Positions 39,167 through 47,950 of a stretch of DNA of 64,000 nt are shown one piece after another. This DNA is from Methylobacterium adhaesivum. GTDB lineage: Bacteria > Pseudomonadota > Alphaproteobacteria > Rhizobiales > Beijerinckiaceae. Positions within the stretch are counted from its first letter, which is position 1. Every line of letters starts with the position of its first letter. The notes beneath the pieces are model-generated. The model was not told where the DNA came from and ran no database searches. It saw nothing but the letters and a program-made list of their open reading frames with translations. The stretch is taken from contig NZ_BPQD01000009.1 in the NCBI RefSeq assembly GCF_022179065.1, positions 20,314 to 84,313 of the forward strand. The letters run 5' to 3'. Both the position numbers and the translations under genes were made by a program.

Positions 39167-39298
39167 ACCCGCGCCTCGAAGTCATGCACGGGACGCAGCG
39201 CAGCGCCGCGAAACCTCGTTCGGCGCCTTCCACGTCACGAGCTGGCCCTACCCTTGCTCCCCGATCGTCACCAGAACACGATTCGAGAGCTGATCCCC

Positions 39299-40144
39299 AT
39301 GGACTACGTGAAACCGGCCGAGATGGCGGCGGCCATGAGCGACTCCGGTGTGCAACGTGCTCAACTCTCGATCACGGATGTGCTCGTACGCGGCATGATG
39401 GCGGGGGCGATCCTCGGCATCGCCACGAGTCTCGCCATCACCGGGGCCGTGCAGACCGGGGTCCCGTTCGTCGGCGCCCTCGTGTTCCCCGTCGGCTTCG
39501 TGATGATCGTCTGCCTCGGCCTCGAATTGTGCACGGGCAATTTCGGCATCCTCGGCCTGTCGTTCTTCGACGGTCGACTCGGCTTCGCGCCGATGATGCG
39601 CAACTTCGCCTGGAGCTTCGTCGGCAATCTCCTCGGCAGCGTGCTCTATGCGCTGCTTCTCGTCATCGCCCTATCGAACGCCTGGCACACTCCGCCGGCC
39701 GGAGTCGCCCAGAAGATCGTCGATCTCGCGACGGCCAAGACCGTCGCCTACGAGGCCCTCGGCTCGGCCGGCATGCTCACGGTCTTCGTCAAGGCGATGC
39801 TGTGCAACTGGATGGTCTGCCTCGGCGTCACCATGGCGATGATGTCCACCTCGACCTTCGGCAAGATCCTCGGCGCCTGGCTGCCGGTGCTCCTGTTCTT
39901 CGCGCAGGGGTTCGAGCACGCCGTGGTGAACATGTTCGTCATTCCCGCCGGCATGATGCTCGGCGCCCACGTGTCGTTCGAGCAGTGGTGGGCCTGGAAC
40001 CAGATTCCCGTGACGCTGGGCAACTTCGTCGGTGGCGTTCTGTTCATTTCGGTGGCGTGGTATCTCACCTACCGTCCGAAGACGCAGGGCGAACCGAGCC
40101 GCGTGTCGGCTTCTCCGGGGGTGAGCGTCGCCCGCCTCCGTTGA
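39299..40144 (+). CDS. Formate/nitrite transporter family channel
   Basis: A 281-residue FNT channel with six membrane helices, starting MDYVKPAEMAAAM, which is the usual N-terminal helix of the family. Conserved segments are GAILGIATSLAIT, FVGALVFPVGFVMIVCLGLELCTGNF and CNWMVCLGVTMAM, followed by FEHAVVNMFVIPAGMMLG. The FNT pore His lies in the FEHAVVNMF block. In a methylotroph formate is the likely substrate, since it is the central product of methanol oxidation; nitrite or hydrosulfide cannot be excluded. Confidence 0.93.
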   Translation: MDYVKPAEMAAAMSDSGVQRAQLSITDVLVRGMMAGAILGIATSLAITGAVQTGVPFVGALVFPVGFVMIVCLGLELCTGNFGILGLSFFDGRLGFAPMMRNFAWSFVGNLLGSVLYALLLVIALSNAWHTPPAGVAQKIVDLATAKTVAYEALGSAGMLTVFVKAMLCNWMVCLGVTMAMMSTSTFGKILGAWLPVLLFFAQGFEHAVVNMFVIPAGMMLGAHVSFEQWWAWNQIPVTLGNFVGGVLFISVAWYLTYRPKTQGEPSRVSASPGVSVARLR

Positions 40145-40157
40145 AGGACAGTCTGGA

Positions 40158-40439
40158 TTGAGCCGGGACCGTACCGTCGAGGCGATCATCCACGGCCGCG
40201 TTCAGGGCGTCGGCTACCGCTTCTGGACCAAGGCGCAAGCCGAACGTCTCGGCCTGTCGGGCCACGTCCGCAACAGGCCCGACGGGACCGTGGCGGCGAC
40301 CTTCTCGGGGACGCACGAGGCGGTCGCCGCCATGCTGGCCGCCTGCCGGGAGGGGCCGCCGGGCGCGCGGGTCACCGAGGTCACCGAGCGCGAAGCCACG
40401 ACGCCGGCGGCGGCGGGTTTTCAGATCCTGCGGGACTGA
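40158..40439 (+). CDS. acyP: Acylphosphatase
   Basis: A 93-residue small enzyme that hydrolyses acyl phosphates. The signature IIHGRVQGVGYRFWT contains the catalytic Arg, and the catalytic Asn is in GHVRNRPDGTV. It starts at TTG 40158, 13 bases after the FNT gene stop; no ATG fits the family start. It is probably in one transcript with the channel gene, where it may deal with acyl phosphates. Confidence 0.94.
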   Translation: MSRDRTVEAIIHGRVQGVGYRFWTKAQAERLGLSGHVRNRPDGTVAATFSGTHEAVAAMLAACREGPPGARVTEVTEREATTPAAAGFQILRD

Positions 40440-40440
40440 G

Positions 40441-40515
40441 AGTGCTCATAAATCTCCCGCCGCGCCGCCGCACCCGGAATGAGAAGCGGCGGGGATCGGG
40501 CGTTTTGTAAGCACT
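40441..40515. terminator. Nested palindromic element after acylphosphatase
   Basis: CCCGCCGC (40456-40463) pairs with GCGGCGGG (40486-40493), followed by a GTTTTG run; an outer pair AGTGCT/AGCACT encloses it. It could be a terminator, or a small structured RNA element. Confidence 0.45.
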
Positions 40516-40611
40516 CCCAAATGCCGGATCGGTGGCGGCTCTGGACAGCCACGCGCCTTCCGCGTTAGCGCCGGGTCGGTCGCGATCGGCCCGGCATCAT
40601 GGCGCACACGG

Positions 40612-41334
40612 ATGGTCACGGCGGACTTCTCCTTCCTCGATTTCGCCGCCCTGTGCTTCTTCGTGGCGGCCTGGGCCGGCTACGGCATGGCGGTCCAACG
40701 GATGCGGGGCCGGCGCACGAGCCTGAGCCAGATCATGAACCGGCAGCGCGAAATCTGGGCTCAGCAGCTCATCCACCGCGACAACCGGGTGGTCGACACC
40801 ACCATCAACGCCTCCCTGCAAAACGGCACCGCGTTCTTCGCGTCGACCTCCCTCATCGCGCTCGGCGGCGTCCTCACCCTTTCGCGCTCGAGCGACGACG
40901 TGCTTACCCTATTCGGCGCGCTCCCGTTCGGAGCCGTCGCCACGCGCACCACCTGGGAGATCAAGGTCGCTGGTCTGGCGGTGGTCTTCATCTACGCGTT
41001 CTTCAAGTTCTCCTGGGCCTACCGGCTGTTCAATTATGGGGCGATCCTGCTCGGTGCGGTGCCGCCCAAGGGATCGAGCGCGAGTCTGGCGGAGATGACG
41101 GTGGCGGCGCGGCGCGCCTCCGCCATGAACATCGCGGCCGGCTCCCACTTCGCCCGGGGGCAGCGGGCGTTCTTCTTCGCCCTTGCCTATCTCGGCTGGT
41201 TCGTCAGCCCGCTCCTGCTGTTCGTCACCACGACGGCGGTGGTCTGCGTGATGTGGCGTCGTCAGTTCAGTTCGAAAATCCGCGCCGCCCTCCTGGCGCA
41301 GGACGACGGGACAGGGCAGGGGTTCGAACCATGA
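40612..41334 (+). CDS. DUF599 membrane protein
   Basis: A 240-residue inner-membrane protein with about four helices. FFVAAWAGYGMAVQRM, RDNRVVDTTINASLQNGTAFFASTSLIALGG, FKFSWAYRLFNYGAILLGAVP and RRASAMNIAAGSHFARGQRAFFFALAYLGWF are the conserved blocks of DUF599. Function unknown. It overlaps the next gene by four bases. Confidence 0.9.
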   Translation: MVTADFSFLDFAALCFFVAAWAGYGMAVQRMRGRRTSLSQIMNRQREIWAQQLIHRDNRVVDTTINASLQNGTAFFASTSLIALGGVLTLSRSSDDVLTLFGALPFGAVATRTTWEIKVAGLAVVFIYAFFKFSWAYRLFNYGAILLGAVPPKGSSASLAEMTVAARRASAMNIAAGSHFARGQRAFFFALAYLGWFVSPLLLFVTTTAVVCVMWRRQFSSKIRAALLAQDDGTGQGFEP

Positions 41335-41780
41335 CGAATCCGAAGAAGCCCCCCCGCAAGACCGCCATTGCCCGAGCCGCCGCCGCCAAGGCGCCGAAGG
41401 GCAAGAAGCCCGCCGAGAAGCCAGAGGCGAAGACCCCTGCGCCACCCAAGGCCGCGCCGCCGGCCACGGCGGCGGCCCGGAAGGGTCCGAGCGAGGATCT
41501 CATCGCTGAAACCATCCTGCGTCTGCTGGAGGCGCGCGGCCCCGGCAAGACGGTGTGTCCCTCGGAAGTCGCCCGCGACATCGGCGGGTCCCAGCCCGAG
41601 GTGTGGAGCCCGATGATGCAGCCCGTACGTCGCATCGCCGTGCGCATGACCAAGGCCGGTCAGATCGCGATCCTACGCAAGGGCAAGCCCGTGGAGGATG
41701 TCGACGATTTCCGTGGCATCTACCGGCTGGCGCTGCCCTCCGGTGTCTCCGATGAAGACATGGAGACCGACGACGTCTGA
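41331..41780 (+). CDS. DUF3253 protein with basic low-complexity N-terminus
   Basis: A 149-residue protein. Residues 1-45 are Lys/Ala/Pro-rich, resembling a histone H1-like tail. Residues about 55-125 form a DUF3253 helix-turn-helix-like domain: LIAETILRLLEARGPGKTVCPSEVARDIGG then WSPMMQPVRRIAVRM and RGIYRLALP. The layout suggests nucleic-acid binding, but no role is established. It is coupled to the DUF599 gene (ATGA overlap). Its last 61 bases overlap the convergent YdcF-like gene. Confidence 0.85.
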   Translation: MTNPKKPPRKTAIARAAAAKAPKGKKPAEKPEAKTPAPPKAAPPATAAARKGPSEDLIAETILRLLEARGPGKTVCPSEVARDIGGSQPEVWSPMMQPVRRIAVRMTKAGQIAILRKGKPVEDVDDFRGIYRLALPSGVSDEDMETDDV

Positions 41781-42571
41781 GGCGCCGGCAACCACGTGTC
41801 GGTATAGCCTACCAGTCGATAGGCGACGAGGCCGATCCACTCCTTGACCACCAGATCGAGGACCTGGAGCCCCTCCGACGCGAAGCCTTGGACGCGGAAC
41901 GCATCGCGCCGGCCGGCAGTGCGGTAATCGACGGGGTAAGGGCTCACGGTGAAGCCCGCGGCGCGGAAGCAGCCGACGGCGCGGGGCATGTGCCACGCCG
42001 ACGTCACGAGGAGCCAGCGCTCGCCCGGCTTCGGCTTGACCAGGTCGGCCGTGAAGGCCGCGTTCTCGTGGGTGTTGCGCGAGCGGTCCTCCAGGATGAG
42101 GCGGGTGCGCGGGAGGCCGAGGGTGTCGGCGGTGCGTCCGACGATCTCGGCCTCCGAGACGTGGCCGTCCTTCAGGCTGCCGCTGCCGCCCGTGAAGACG
42201 AGGCGGGCCTGCGGGTAGCGGCGGGCGAGGTCGGCCATCGCGATGTGGCGCTCGCCGGCATCGTTCACGACGAGCTGGTCGCGTGCCGCCGACAGGCGCG
42301 TCTCGATGGCGCCGCCGAGGACGACGATGCCGGCGACGGGCGTGCCGTCATCCTCGAACCGGGGAAACCGTTCCTCGAGGGGAAGGGCGACCCAGACGGC
42401 GAGGGGGGCGAGACCGCCCGCGAAGAGTCCCAAGGCTGCCGCGAGGACCAGCCCACCCCCGGCCCGGCGCCAGCGCCCGAGCACGAGAAGCGCCCCCGCG
42501 ACGCCCGCGAGGATCATCGCGTTCGACGGCGTGATGACGAAGAAGATCAGCTTCGAGAGCGGGAAGAACAT
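41720..42571 (-). CDS. YdcF/ElyC-like membrane protein (DUF218)
   Basis: A 283-residue protein with two N-terminal membrane helices (about residues 4-55) and a periplasmic DUF218 domain. The domain has GIVVLGGAIE, ARLVFTGGSG, SEAEIVGRTADTLGLPRTRLILEDRSRNTHENA and LLVTSAWHMPRAVGCFRAAGF. E. coli ElyC of this type affects undecaprenyl-phosphate and envelope integrity. The 3' end overlaps the DUF3253 gene on the other strand by 61 bases. Confidence 0.88.
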   Translation of the reverse strand: MFFPLSKLIFFVITPSNAMILAGVAGALLVLGRWRRAGGGLVLAAALGLFAGGLAPLAVWVALPLEERFPRFEDDGTPVAGIVVLGGAIETRLSAARDQLVVNDAGERHIAMADLARRYPQARLVFTGGSGSLKDGHVSEAEIVGRTADTLGLPRTRLILEDRSRNTHENAAFTADLVKPKPGERWLLVTSAWHMPRAVGCFRAAGFTVSPYPVDYRTAGRRDAFRVQGFASEGLQVLDLVVKEWIGLVAYRLVGYTDTWLPAPQTSSVSMSSSETPEGSASR

Positions 42572-42625
42572 GGTGTCGGAGCGACCTTCGCAGAGATGCG
42601 CCAGCTTTTGAGGGGCGCGCCGGAA

Positions 42626-43690
42626 TCACTCCGGCTCGGGAGGATGCAGGGGTGTCGGCGGATAGGCGTGCCGACGCCCCTGCGGATCCTCGACCCGCCA
42701 ACCGTCCGCCGTTGCGTGGAGATAGTCCGGCCCCACCGGCACCTTGCCGTGGCCGCCGGGAATATCGAGGACGTAGAGGGGCTGGGCGAGCCCCGAGAGA
42801 CGCCCCCGCAGGTGCCCCATCAGGGCGCGTCCCTCGGAGAGATCCGTGCGCAGGTGGGCGGTGCCGGGCGCGAGATCGCCATGATGGAGGTAGTACGGCT
42901 TGATCCGATGCTCGACGAAGGTCCGCATCAGGAGGCCGAGGGTCTCGGCCTCGTCGTTGATTCCGGCGAGGAGAACCGTCTGGCTCACCATGGGAATGCC
43001 GGCATCGACCAGGAGCGCGATGGCGCGGGCCGCCGCCGGGGTGAATTCGCGCGGGTGATTGGCGTGAAGCGCCACGAAGACGGCGCCCTCGAACGCCTTC
43101 AGGGCGGCGACGAGATCGTCGGTGACGGCAGCGGGGTCGACCACGGGCACGCGGGTGTGGAAGCGCAGCACCCGCACATGGGGAATCGCCTTCAGGGCGG
43201 AGGCGATCCGGGCCAGGCGCCGGGGCGACAGGGCGAACGGATCGCCGCCCGTCACCACGACCTCCCAGATCTCGGGCCGGGCCGCGATATACGCGAACGC
43301 GGCGTCGAGTTCGGCCTCGTCCAGGGTTCCGAGTCCCTCGGGGCCGACCCGCTCGCGGCGGAAGCAGAACCGGCAATAGACCGGACAGATGTGGAGCGGC
43401 TTGAGGAGCACCCGGTCCGGATAGCGGTGGACGAGGCCGGGCAGGGGGCTGTGGGCGTCGTCGCCGATGGGGTCGGCGTTCTCCTCCGGCGCCATCGCGA
43501 GTTCCTCCGCCTGGGGCACGAACTGCCGGGCGATGGGATCGTGCGGATCCGCGACGTCGATGAGATCCACGAGGTCTTGCGTCACCGAGACGGCGTAGCG
43601 GGCGGCGACGGCCTCGAGGGCGGGGAGGGCCGCCGCCCCGACGAGACCGGCGCGGGCGAGGTCGGCGGGGCTCTTCAGGGGGCGGTTCAA
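42626..43690 (-). CDS. epmB: EF-P (R)-beta-lysine 2,3-aminomutase, radical SAM
   Basis: EpmB converts L-alpha-lysine to (R)-beta-lysine for EF-P modification. The 354-residue protein has the radical SAM cluster CPVYCRFCF (Cys102, Cys106, Cys109) and the lysine-aminomutase segments VVVTGGDPFALSP, HTRVPVVDP and GIPMVSQTVLLAGIND. It starts at TTG 43690, overlapping the epmA stop as TTGA, so translation is coupled. Longer upstream reading frames run antisense-like through epmA and are artefacts. The enzyme works with EpmA and EF-P encoded next to it. Confidence 0.95.
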   Translation of the reverse strand: MNRPLKSPADLARAGLVGAAALPALEAVAARYAVSVTQDLVDLIDVADPHDPIARQFVPQAEELAMAPEENADPIGDDAHSPLPGLVHRYPDRVLLKPLHICPVYCRFCFRRERVGPEGLGTLDEAELDAAFAYIAARPEIWEVVVTGGDPFALSPRRLARIASALKAIPHVRVLRFHTRVPVVDPAAVTDDLVAALKAFEGAVFVALHANHPREFTPAAARAIALLVDAGIPMVSQTVLLAGINDEAETLGLLMRTFVEHRIKPYYLHHGDLAPGTAHLRTDLSEGRALMGHLRGRLSGLAQPLYVLDIPGGHGKVPVGPDYLHATADGWRVEDPQGRRHAYPPTPLHPPEPE

Positions 43691-44748
43691 GGTCGCCCCC
43701 CGGTTACGGGCGTCCAGAGGACGTCCTCGATGTGGCGCGCCCCGACGCAGAGCATCACGAGGCGGTCGAGGCCGAGGGCGATGCCGCTGGCTTCCGGCAT
43801 GACAGCCAGCGCGTCGAGGAACGCCTCGTCGATGGGGTAGCGCTCGCCGTAGACCCGTTCCTTCTCGTCCATCTCGAGGACGAAGCGGCGGCGCTGCTCG
43901 GTCGGGTCGGTGAGTTCGCCGAAGGCGTTGGCGAGTTCGACCCCGCAGGCATAGAGCTCGAACCGCTCGGACACGCGCGGATCGCGTGCCGTCGGACGGG
44001 CGAGGGCGGCCTCGCTCACGGGATATTCGCACAGGATGGTGGGGCGCCCGGTACCGAGACCGGGTTCGATGCGGGCCACGAGGACGCGACTGAACAGGTC
44101 GGCCCAGGTGTCGTCGCCGGCGACCCGCAGACCGGCCTTCGTGACGGCGGCTGCCAGCCCATCCCGGTCCGTGGTCCCGTCCGGCGCCACGGTGGCGAGG
44201 AGATCGATGCCGACACGGTCGAACCCCTCGGCCAGGGTCAGGCGTTCGAACTGGGCGAACGGATCGGATTCGTGGCCGCGATACGTGAGGCTGCGCGTGC
44301 CCGCCATCTCGGCGGCGAGCGCCAGGATCTCGGCGCAGTCGCGCATGAGCCGGTCATAATCCTCACCCGCCCGGTACCATTCGAGCAGAGTGAATTCGGG
44401 GTGGTGCAGGGGGCCGCGCTCGCGGTTGCGGAACACCCGCGCAAAACTCACGATTCGGCGCTCGCCCGCCGCCAGCAGGGTCTTGCAGGCGAATTCAGGC
44501 GACGTGTGGAGATAGAGCGGACGCGCCGCCCCGTCGGAGCCGAGGATCTGCGTCGCGAAGGCCGAGAGATGCGCCTCGTTGCCGGGCGAAACCTGGAGGC
44601 AGGCGGCCTCGACTTCGACGAACCCCCCGGCCGCGAAGTGCGCGCGCAGGGCGGCTGTGATGCGGTTGCGCGCCATCAAGACCGGCCGCCGGTCGGCGTG
44701 GCGGTCCGGATGCCACCAGGGGGAGGGATCGATCATCGGGCGGGGCAT
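43687..44748 (-). CDS. epmA: EF-P beta-lysine ligase (truncated lysyl-tRNA synthetase homologue)
   Basis: EpmA (GenX/PoxA) attaches beta-lysine to a conserved lysine of EF-P. At 353 residues it is a class II LysRS catalytic core without an anticodon-binding domain. Motif 2 is FARVFRNRERGPLHHPEFTLLEWY and motif 3 is SGIALGLDRLVML, and the substrate-binding QILGSDGA / LYLHTSPEFACK region is present. A start at 44736 (MIDPSPWW) is also possible. It is divergent from efp, with about 185 bases between the starts. Confidence 0.96.
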   Translation of the reverse strand: MPRPMIDPSPWWHPDRHADRRPVLMARNRITAALRAHFAAGGFVEVEAACLQVSPGNEAHLSAFATQILGSDGAARPLYLHTSPEFACKTLLAAGERRIVSFARVFRNRERGPLHHPEFTLLEWYRAGEDYDRLMRDCAEILALAAEMAGTRSLTYRGHESDPFAQFERLTLAEGFDRVGIDLLATVAPDGTTDRDGLAAAVTKAGLRVAGDDTWADLFSRVLVARIEPGLGTGRPTILCEYPVSEAALARPTARDPRVSERFELYACGVELANAFGELTDPTEQRRRFVLEMDEKERVYGERYPIDEAFLDALAVMPEASGIALGLDRLVMLCVGARHIEDVLWTPVTGGRP

Positions 44749-44934
44749 ATCACGGGGCGCCCGAGGCCTCCACGCCCCGTGAGGCTCTCAAAGGCCGCGA
44801 GGTCCTCAAAAGCCCTGCGGCTGGCAACGGGGCCGCGGATAGGGTAGTGGCGAGCCCACGATGTCGTCCCCGCGGCTCCGAACCGCGCCGGGGCGACCGA
44901 CCCGTTTCTCGAGACACGAACAGGACCTGACCCC

Positions 44935-45501
44935 GTGAAGGTGATCGCCTCTACGCTCCGCAAGGGCAACGTCGTCGACAAGGATGGCAAGCTCTACGTC
45001 ATCCTGACGGTCGAGAACATCCATCCGGGCAAGGGCACCCCGGTGACGCAGCTCGACATGCGCCGCATCACCGACGGCGTGAAGGTGTCCGAGCGCTACC
45101 GCACCACCGAGTCAGTGGAGCGCGCCTTCGTCGAGGATCGCGAGCACACCTTCCTGTATGAGGACAGCGAAGGGTTTCACTTCATGAACCCCGAGACCTA
45201 CGAGCAGGTGCTGGTGCCCAAGGACGTGGTCGGTAGTGCCGCGCCCTACCTGCAGGAGGGCATGGCCGTGATGGTCTCGATCCACAACGACGTCGCGCTC
45301 ACCATCGAGCTGCCGCAGCGGGTGATCCTCGAGATCACCGAGACGGAGCCCGCCATGAAGGGCCAGACCGCCTCTTCGTCCTACAAGCCGGCTATCCTGT
45401 CGAACGGTGTGCGCACCGCCGTTCCGCCGCATATCGCGGTCGGCACCCGTGTCGTGATCATGACGGAAGACGGTTCTTACGTGGAACGCGCCAAGGACTG
45501 A
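44935..45501 (+). CDS. efp: Elongation factor P
   Basis: EF-P binds stalled ribosomes and relieves pausing at polyproline stretches. The 188-residue protein starts at GTG. The modification loop reads [12 protein letters not shown] with Lys33 as the beta-lysylation site, which agrees with the neighbouring epmA and epmB. The three beta-barrel domains are present, ending in [21 protein letters not shown]. Having all three genes in one locus makes the lysine-type pathway clear, rather than the rhamnose type used with an Arg loop. Confidence 0.98.
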   Translation: MKVIASTLRKGNVVDKDGKLYVILTVENIHPGKGTPVTQLDMRRITDGVKVSERYRTTESVERAFVEDREHTFLYEDSEGFHFMNPETYEQVLVPKDVVGSAAPYLQEGMAVMVSIHNDVALTIELPQRVILEITETEPAMKGQTASSSYKPAILSNGVRTAVPPHIAVGTRVVIMTEDGSYVERAKD

Positions 45502-45506
45502 AGCTC

Positions 45507-46514
45507 CTACGGTGGCGGCGCGGTCCCTTCGGCGGCCTCGTAGCAGGCCTGCGACAGGGCCTGTGCGTGGGCCCGCTCCGCCACCGTGAACGCTCGCTGC
45601 GACTGTGCCCAGAGGCCGTCGCGGCGGAATCCCACGACGACGCAGCGTGCCGCCACGCGGCAGGCCCCGGCTTCGCCCCCCGTCGCGACGCAGTTGCGGG
45701 CGTAGAGCGTCCGGAATTCCGCCTCCCCGGCACGGGGATGCGGCCCCGTGAGGGCGGCGAGCCCCGAGAACACGGCCAGCAGCACCGGCTGATGCACGAG
45801 GTAAACGGCGAGGCTGTGCCGACCGGCCCAGGCGATGCCCCGCCCCGGCCGCGTTTCGGCCCGCCATCGGCCGAGGCGCGACGGGACGAGACGCGGCAGA
45901 CCGAGGCGGCCGACGACGATTCCCGCCAGGATGAGACCGAACCACGGGAAAAGCGGCACATAGTCGTTCGTCTGCGGCAGGGTTTTGCCGAGTCCGAGGA
46001 AGTACAGGACCGGCGCGTCGAGGACGCCCCCCCCGGTGAACACCGGGGCCGCGACCACGGCGGCCGCGCAGGCGGCGGTGACCGCGACGGGAACGAACAG
46101 GAACGGCAGACCCAGCACGCTGCCGAACGCGATGCAGTGCAGGATGCCGAAGAACACGTAGCTTTCCGGGAAGATCAGATAGGTCGCCACCGTCACGGCG
46201 AGAGCCGCACCGCCGATCCGCGCGAACCGCGTCGAGGCAGCCCGGCGCCGGATTCCGGCCCCGTGGGCGAGCACCAGCCCGACGCCGACGAGGACGAGAA
46301 AGCTCCCGGCGATCAGATGGGCCGCACCCCGGCCGACCGGCGAGAGCGCATAGTTCTCGGGCGTCAGGCGAACAAAGCCGAGATCCCAGGTTGCATGATA
46401 AAGCGCCATCGCCGCGAGGGCCACGCCGCGTGCGACGTCGAGGGCATCGATCCGGCCGTGCTGGCGTGCCGGGATCGTGGCGGTTGCTGCGAGATCGGGG
46501 GAGGAGAACGCCAT
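45507..46514 (-). CDS. DUF1624-type acyltransferase-like membrane protein
   Basis: A 335-residue membrane protein with about nine helices, patterned on DUF1624/heparan-alpha-glucosaminide N-acetyltransferase-like proteins: RIDALDVARGVALAAMALYHATWDLGF, then FLVLVGVGLVLAHG, VFFGILHCIAFGSVLGLPF and HSLAVYLVHQPVLLAVFSG. The YHATWDL histidine is probably catalytic. A start at 46529 (MLGRR) is an alternative. It converges with efp five bases from its stop. Possible roles are acyl transfer to envelope sugars. Confidence 0.85.
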   Translation of the reverse strand: MAFSSPDLAATATIPARQHGRIDALDVARGVALAAMALYHATWDLGFVRLTPENYALSPVGRGAAHLIAGSFLVLVGVGLVLAHGAGIRRRAASTRFARIGGAALAVTVATYLIFPESYVFFGILHCIAFGSVLGLPFLFVPVAVTAACAAAVVAAPVFTGGGVLDAPVLYFLGLGKTLPQTNDYVPLFPWFGLILAGIVVGRLGLPRLVPSRLGRWRAETRPGRGIAWAGRHSLAVYLVHQPVLLAVFSGLAALTGPHPRAGEAEFRTLYARNCVATGGEAGACRVAARCVVVGFRRDGLWAQSQRAFTVAERAHAQALSQACYEAAEGTAPPP

Positions 46515-46689
46515 GCGCCGGCCTAACATCGATCCGACGCCCTCGCGATCCCCTGTGGCCCCCGCACCCGCGCACCGAACAATGCAACATGGATCGACAC
46601 GGGAGGGTAGCAAATGGGCTTCCGCGAGGTGAGCACTTCGTTAAGCTAACTTTTGAGTTGCGCAGCGTGATTCGGAGTGGATTGCCTTC

Positions 46690-47307
46690 ATGTCGGACGA
46701 ATTCGGGCCAAGCTCCGTCGGGGGGCGTTCGACTGGAGAGCCCTGGGACACCCGCACGGGCGAAGATCTGGGCGGTGAGCCCCAGCGTCCCCTCGACCTC
46801 ATCGAAGTCGCCGGCCGTATCAAATGGTTCGATGTCGCCAAGGGCTTCGGCTTCATCGTGCCCGACGACGGCTCGGCGGACGTGCTGCTCCACATCACCT
46901 GCCTGCGCCGCGACGGCCACCAATCCGCGAGCGAGGGCGCGCGCATCGTCGTCGAAGCGACCCAGCGGCCACGCGGCTGGCAAGCGTTCCGGGTTATCTC
47001 CCTCGACCAATCCACCGCCCTTCACCCCTCGGAACTGCCGATGCCGAGGACGCATGTGAGCGTCACGCCGACGAGCGGGCTCGAGACGGCCGTGGTGAAG
47101 TGGTTCAACCGCCTGCGCGGTTTCGGATTCCTCAGCCGGGGTGATGGCACGCCCGACATCTTCGTCCATATGGAGACGCTTCGCCGCTACGGCATCGCCG
47201 AACTCAAGCCCGGTGAAACCGTCCTCGTCCGATACGGCGACGGCTCCAAGGGCACGATGGCGGCGGAAGTGCGTTTTCCCGACGGCACGCTGCCCGCCTC
47301 GCACTGA
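46690..47307 (+). CDS. Two-domain cold-shock protein
   Basis: A 205-residue protein with two cold-shock domains: residues about 40-105 ([22 protein letters not shown], then [13 protein letters not shown]) and about 132-200 ([23 protein letters not shown], then [13 protein letters not shown]). Both keep the RNP1-like KGFGF / RGFGF aromatic patch and the FVH/LLH RNP2 motif, so both should bind single-stranded nucleic acid. An acidic linker precedes the first. The upstream stretch is AT-enriched compared with the genome. Confidence 0.93.
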   Translation: MSDEFGPSSVGGRSTGEPWDTRTGEDLGGEPQRPLDLIEVAGRIKWFDVAKGFGFIVPDDGSADVLLHITCLRRDGHQSASEGARIVVEATQRPRGWQAFRVISLDQSTALHPSELPMPRTHVSVTPTSGLETAVVKWFNRLRGFGFLSRGDGTPDIFVHMETLRRYGIAELKPGETVLVRYGDGSKGTMAAEVRFPDGTLPASH

Positions 47308-47339
47308 GTCCGGCTTCCGCGAGGAAGCTCTCCCAAGCC

Positions 47340-47822
47340 ATGAGTTCTGCGTTGCACACCATGACCGCCGTCCTGCGCGCGCTCTGCGCCCTCCTGTTCC
47401 TCGGCCTTCCCGTCGCTTCGGCACAGGACGCGGCTTCGGGCCCGACCGAGCCCCTGACCATCGCGTCACGGGCCGGACGCCACACCTTCGCCGTCGAGGT
47501 GATGCGCACGGATGCCGAACGTTCGCGCGGCTTGATGTATCGGCGCACCATGGCGCCCGATCACGGCATGCTGTTCGATTTCCAGGCCGTCGCTCCCGTG
47601 GCCATGTGGATGAAGAACACCTACCTCCCCCTCGATATGGTGTTCATCCGGGCCGACGGAACCATCGCCCGGGTCGCCACGGGAACCGAGCCACTGTCCA
47701 CAAAGGTGATTCCGTCGGGCGAAGCCGTCCTGTCCGTGCTGGAACTCAATGCCGGGACCACGGCGCGTCTCGGCATCCATGCCGGAGACCGGGTCGAGCA
47801 CGACCTGTTCCGGAAACCGTGA
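47340..47822 (+). CDS. DUF192 secreted protein
   Basis: A 160-residue protein with a signal peptide (about residues 1-28, ending ASAQD) and a DUF192 domain. Conserved blocks are EVMRTDAERSRGLMYRRTMAPDHGMLFDF, VAMWMKNTYLPLDMVFI and VLELNAGTTARLGIHAGDRV. The family is periplasmic, with unknown activity. It follows the cold-shock gene by 32 bases, so the two may share a transcript, as is common in alphaproteobacteria. Confidence 0.92.
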   Translation: MSSALHTMTAVLRALCALLFLGLPVASAQDAASGPTEPLTIASRAGRHTFAVEVMRTDAERSRGLMYRRTMAPDHGMLFDFQAVAPVAMWMKNTYLPLDMVFIRADGTIARVATGTEPLSTKVIPSGEAVLSVLELNAGTTARLGIHAGDRVEHDLFRKP

Positions 47823-47950
47823 CGCGCTTCCGCGAACGCAACAAGAACATCGCTTGACGTCCAATTCGGTTCGGATCAATGTTCCCTCAATGTTCTAAAC
47901 GACGTGCGATTCGCCATTGCGTGATTCGCCCGACGCCGACGAGGGGCATC

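Noticed and set aside
41310-41330. GGTTCGAACC string resembling a tRNA T-loop
   Set aside because: No acceptor, anticodon or D-arm around it; it encodes the end of the DUF599 protein.
45112-47469. 785-codon minus-strand frame opposite efp and the cold-shock gene
   Set aside because: No recognisable domain; it crosses three well-supported genes and is antisense composition bias.
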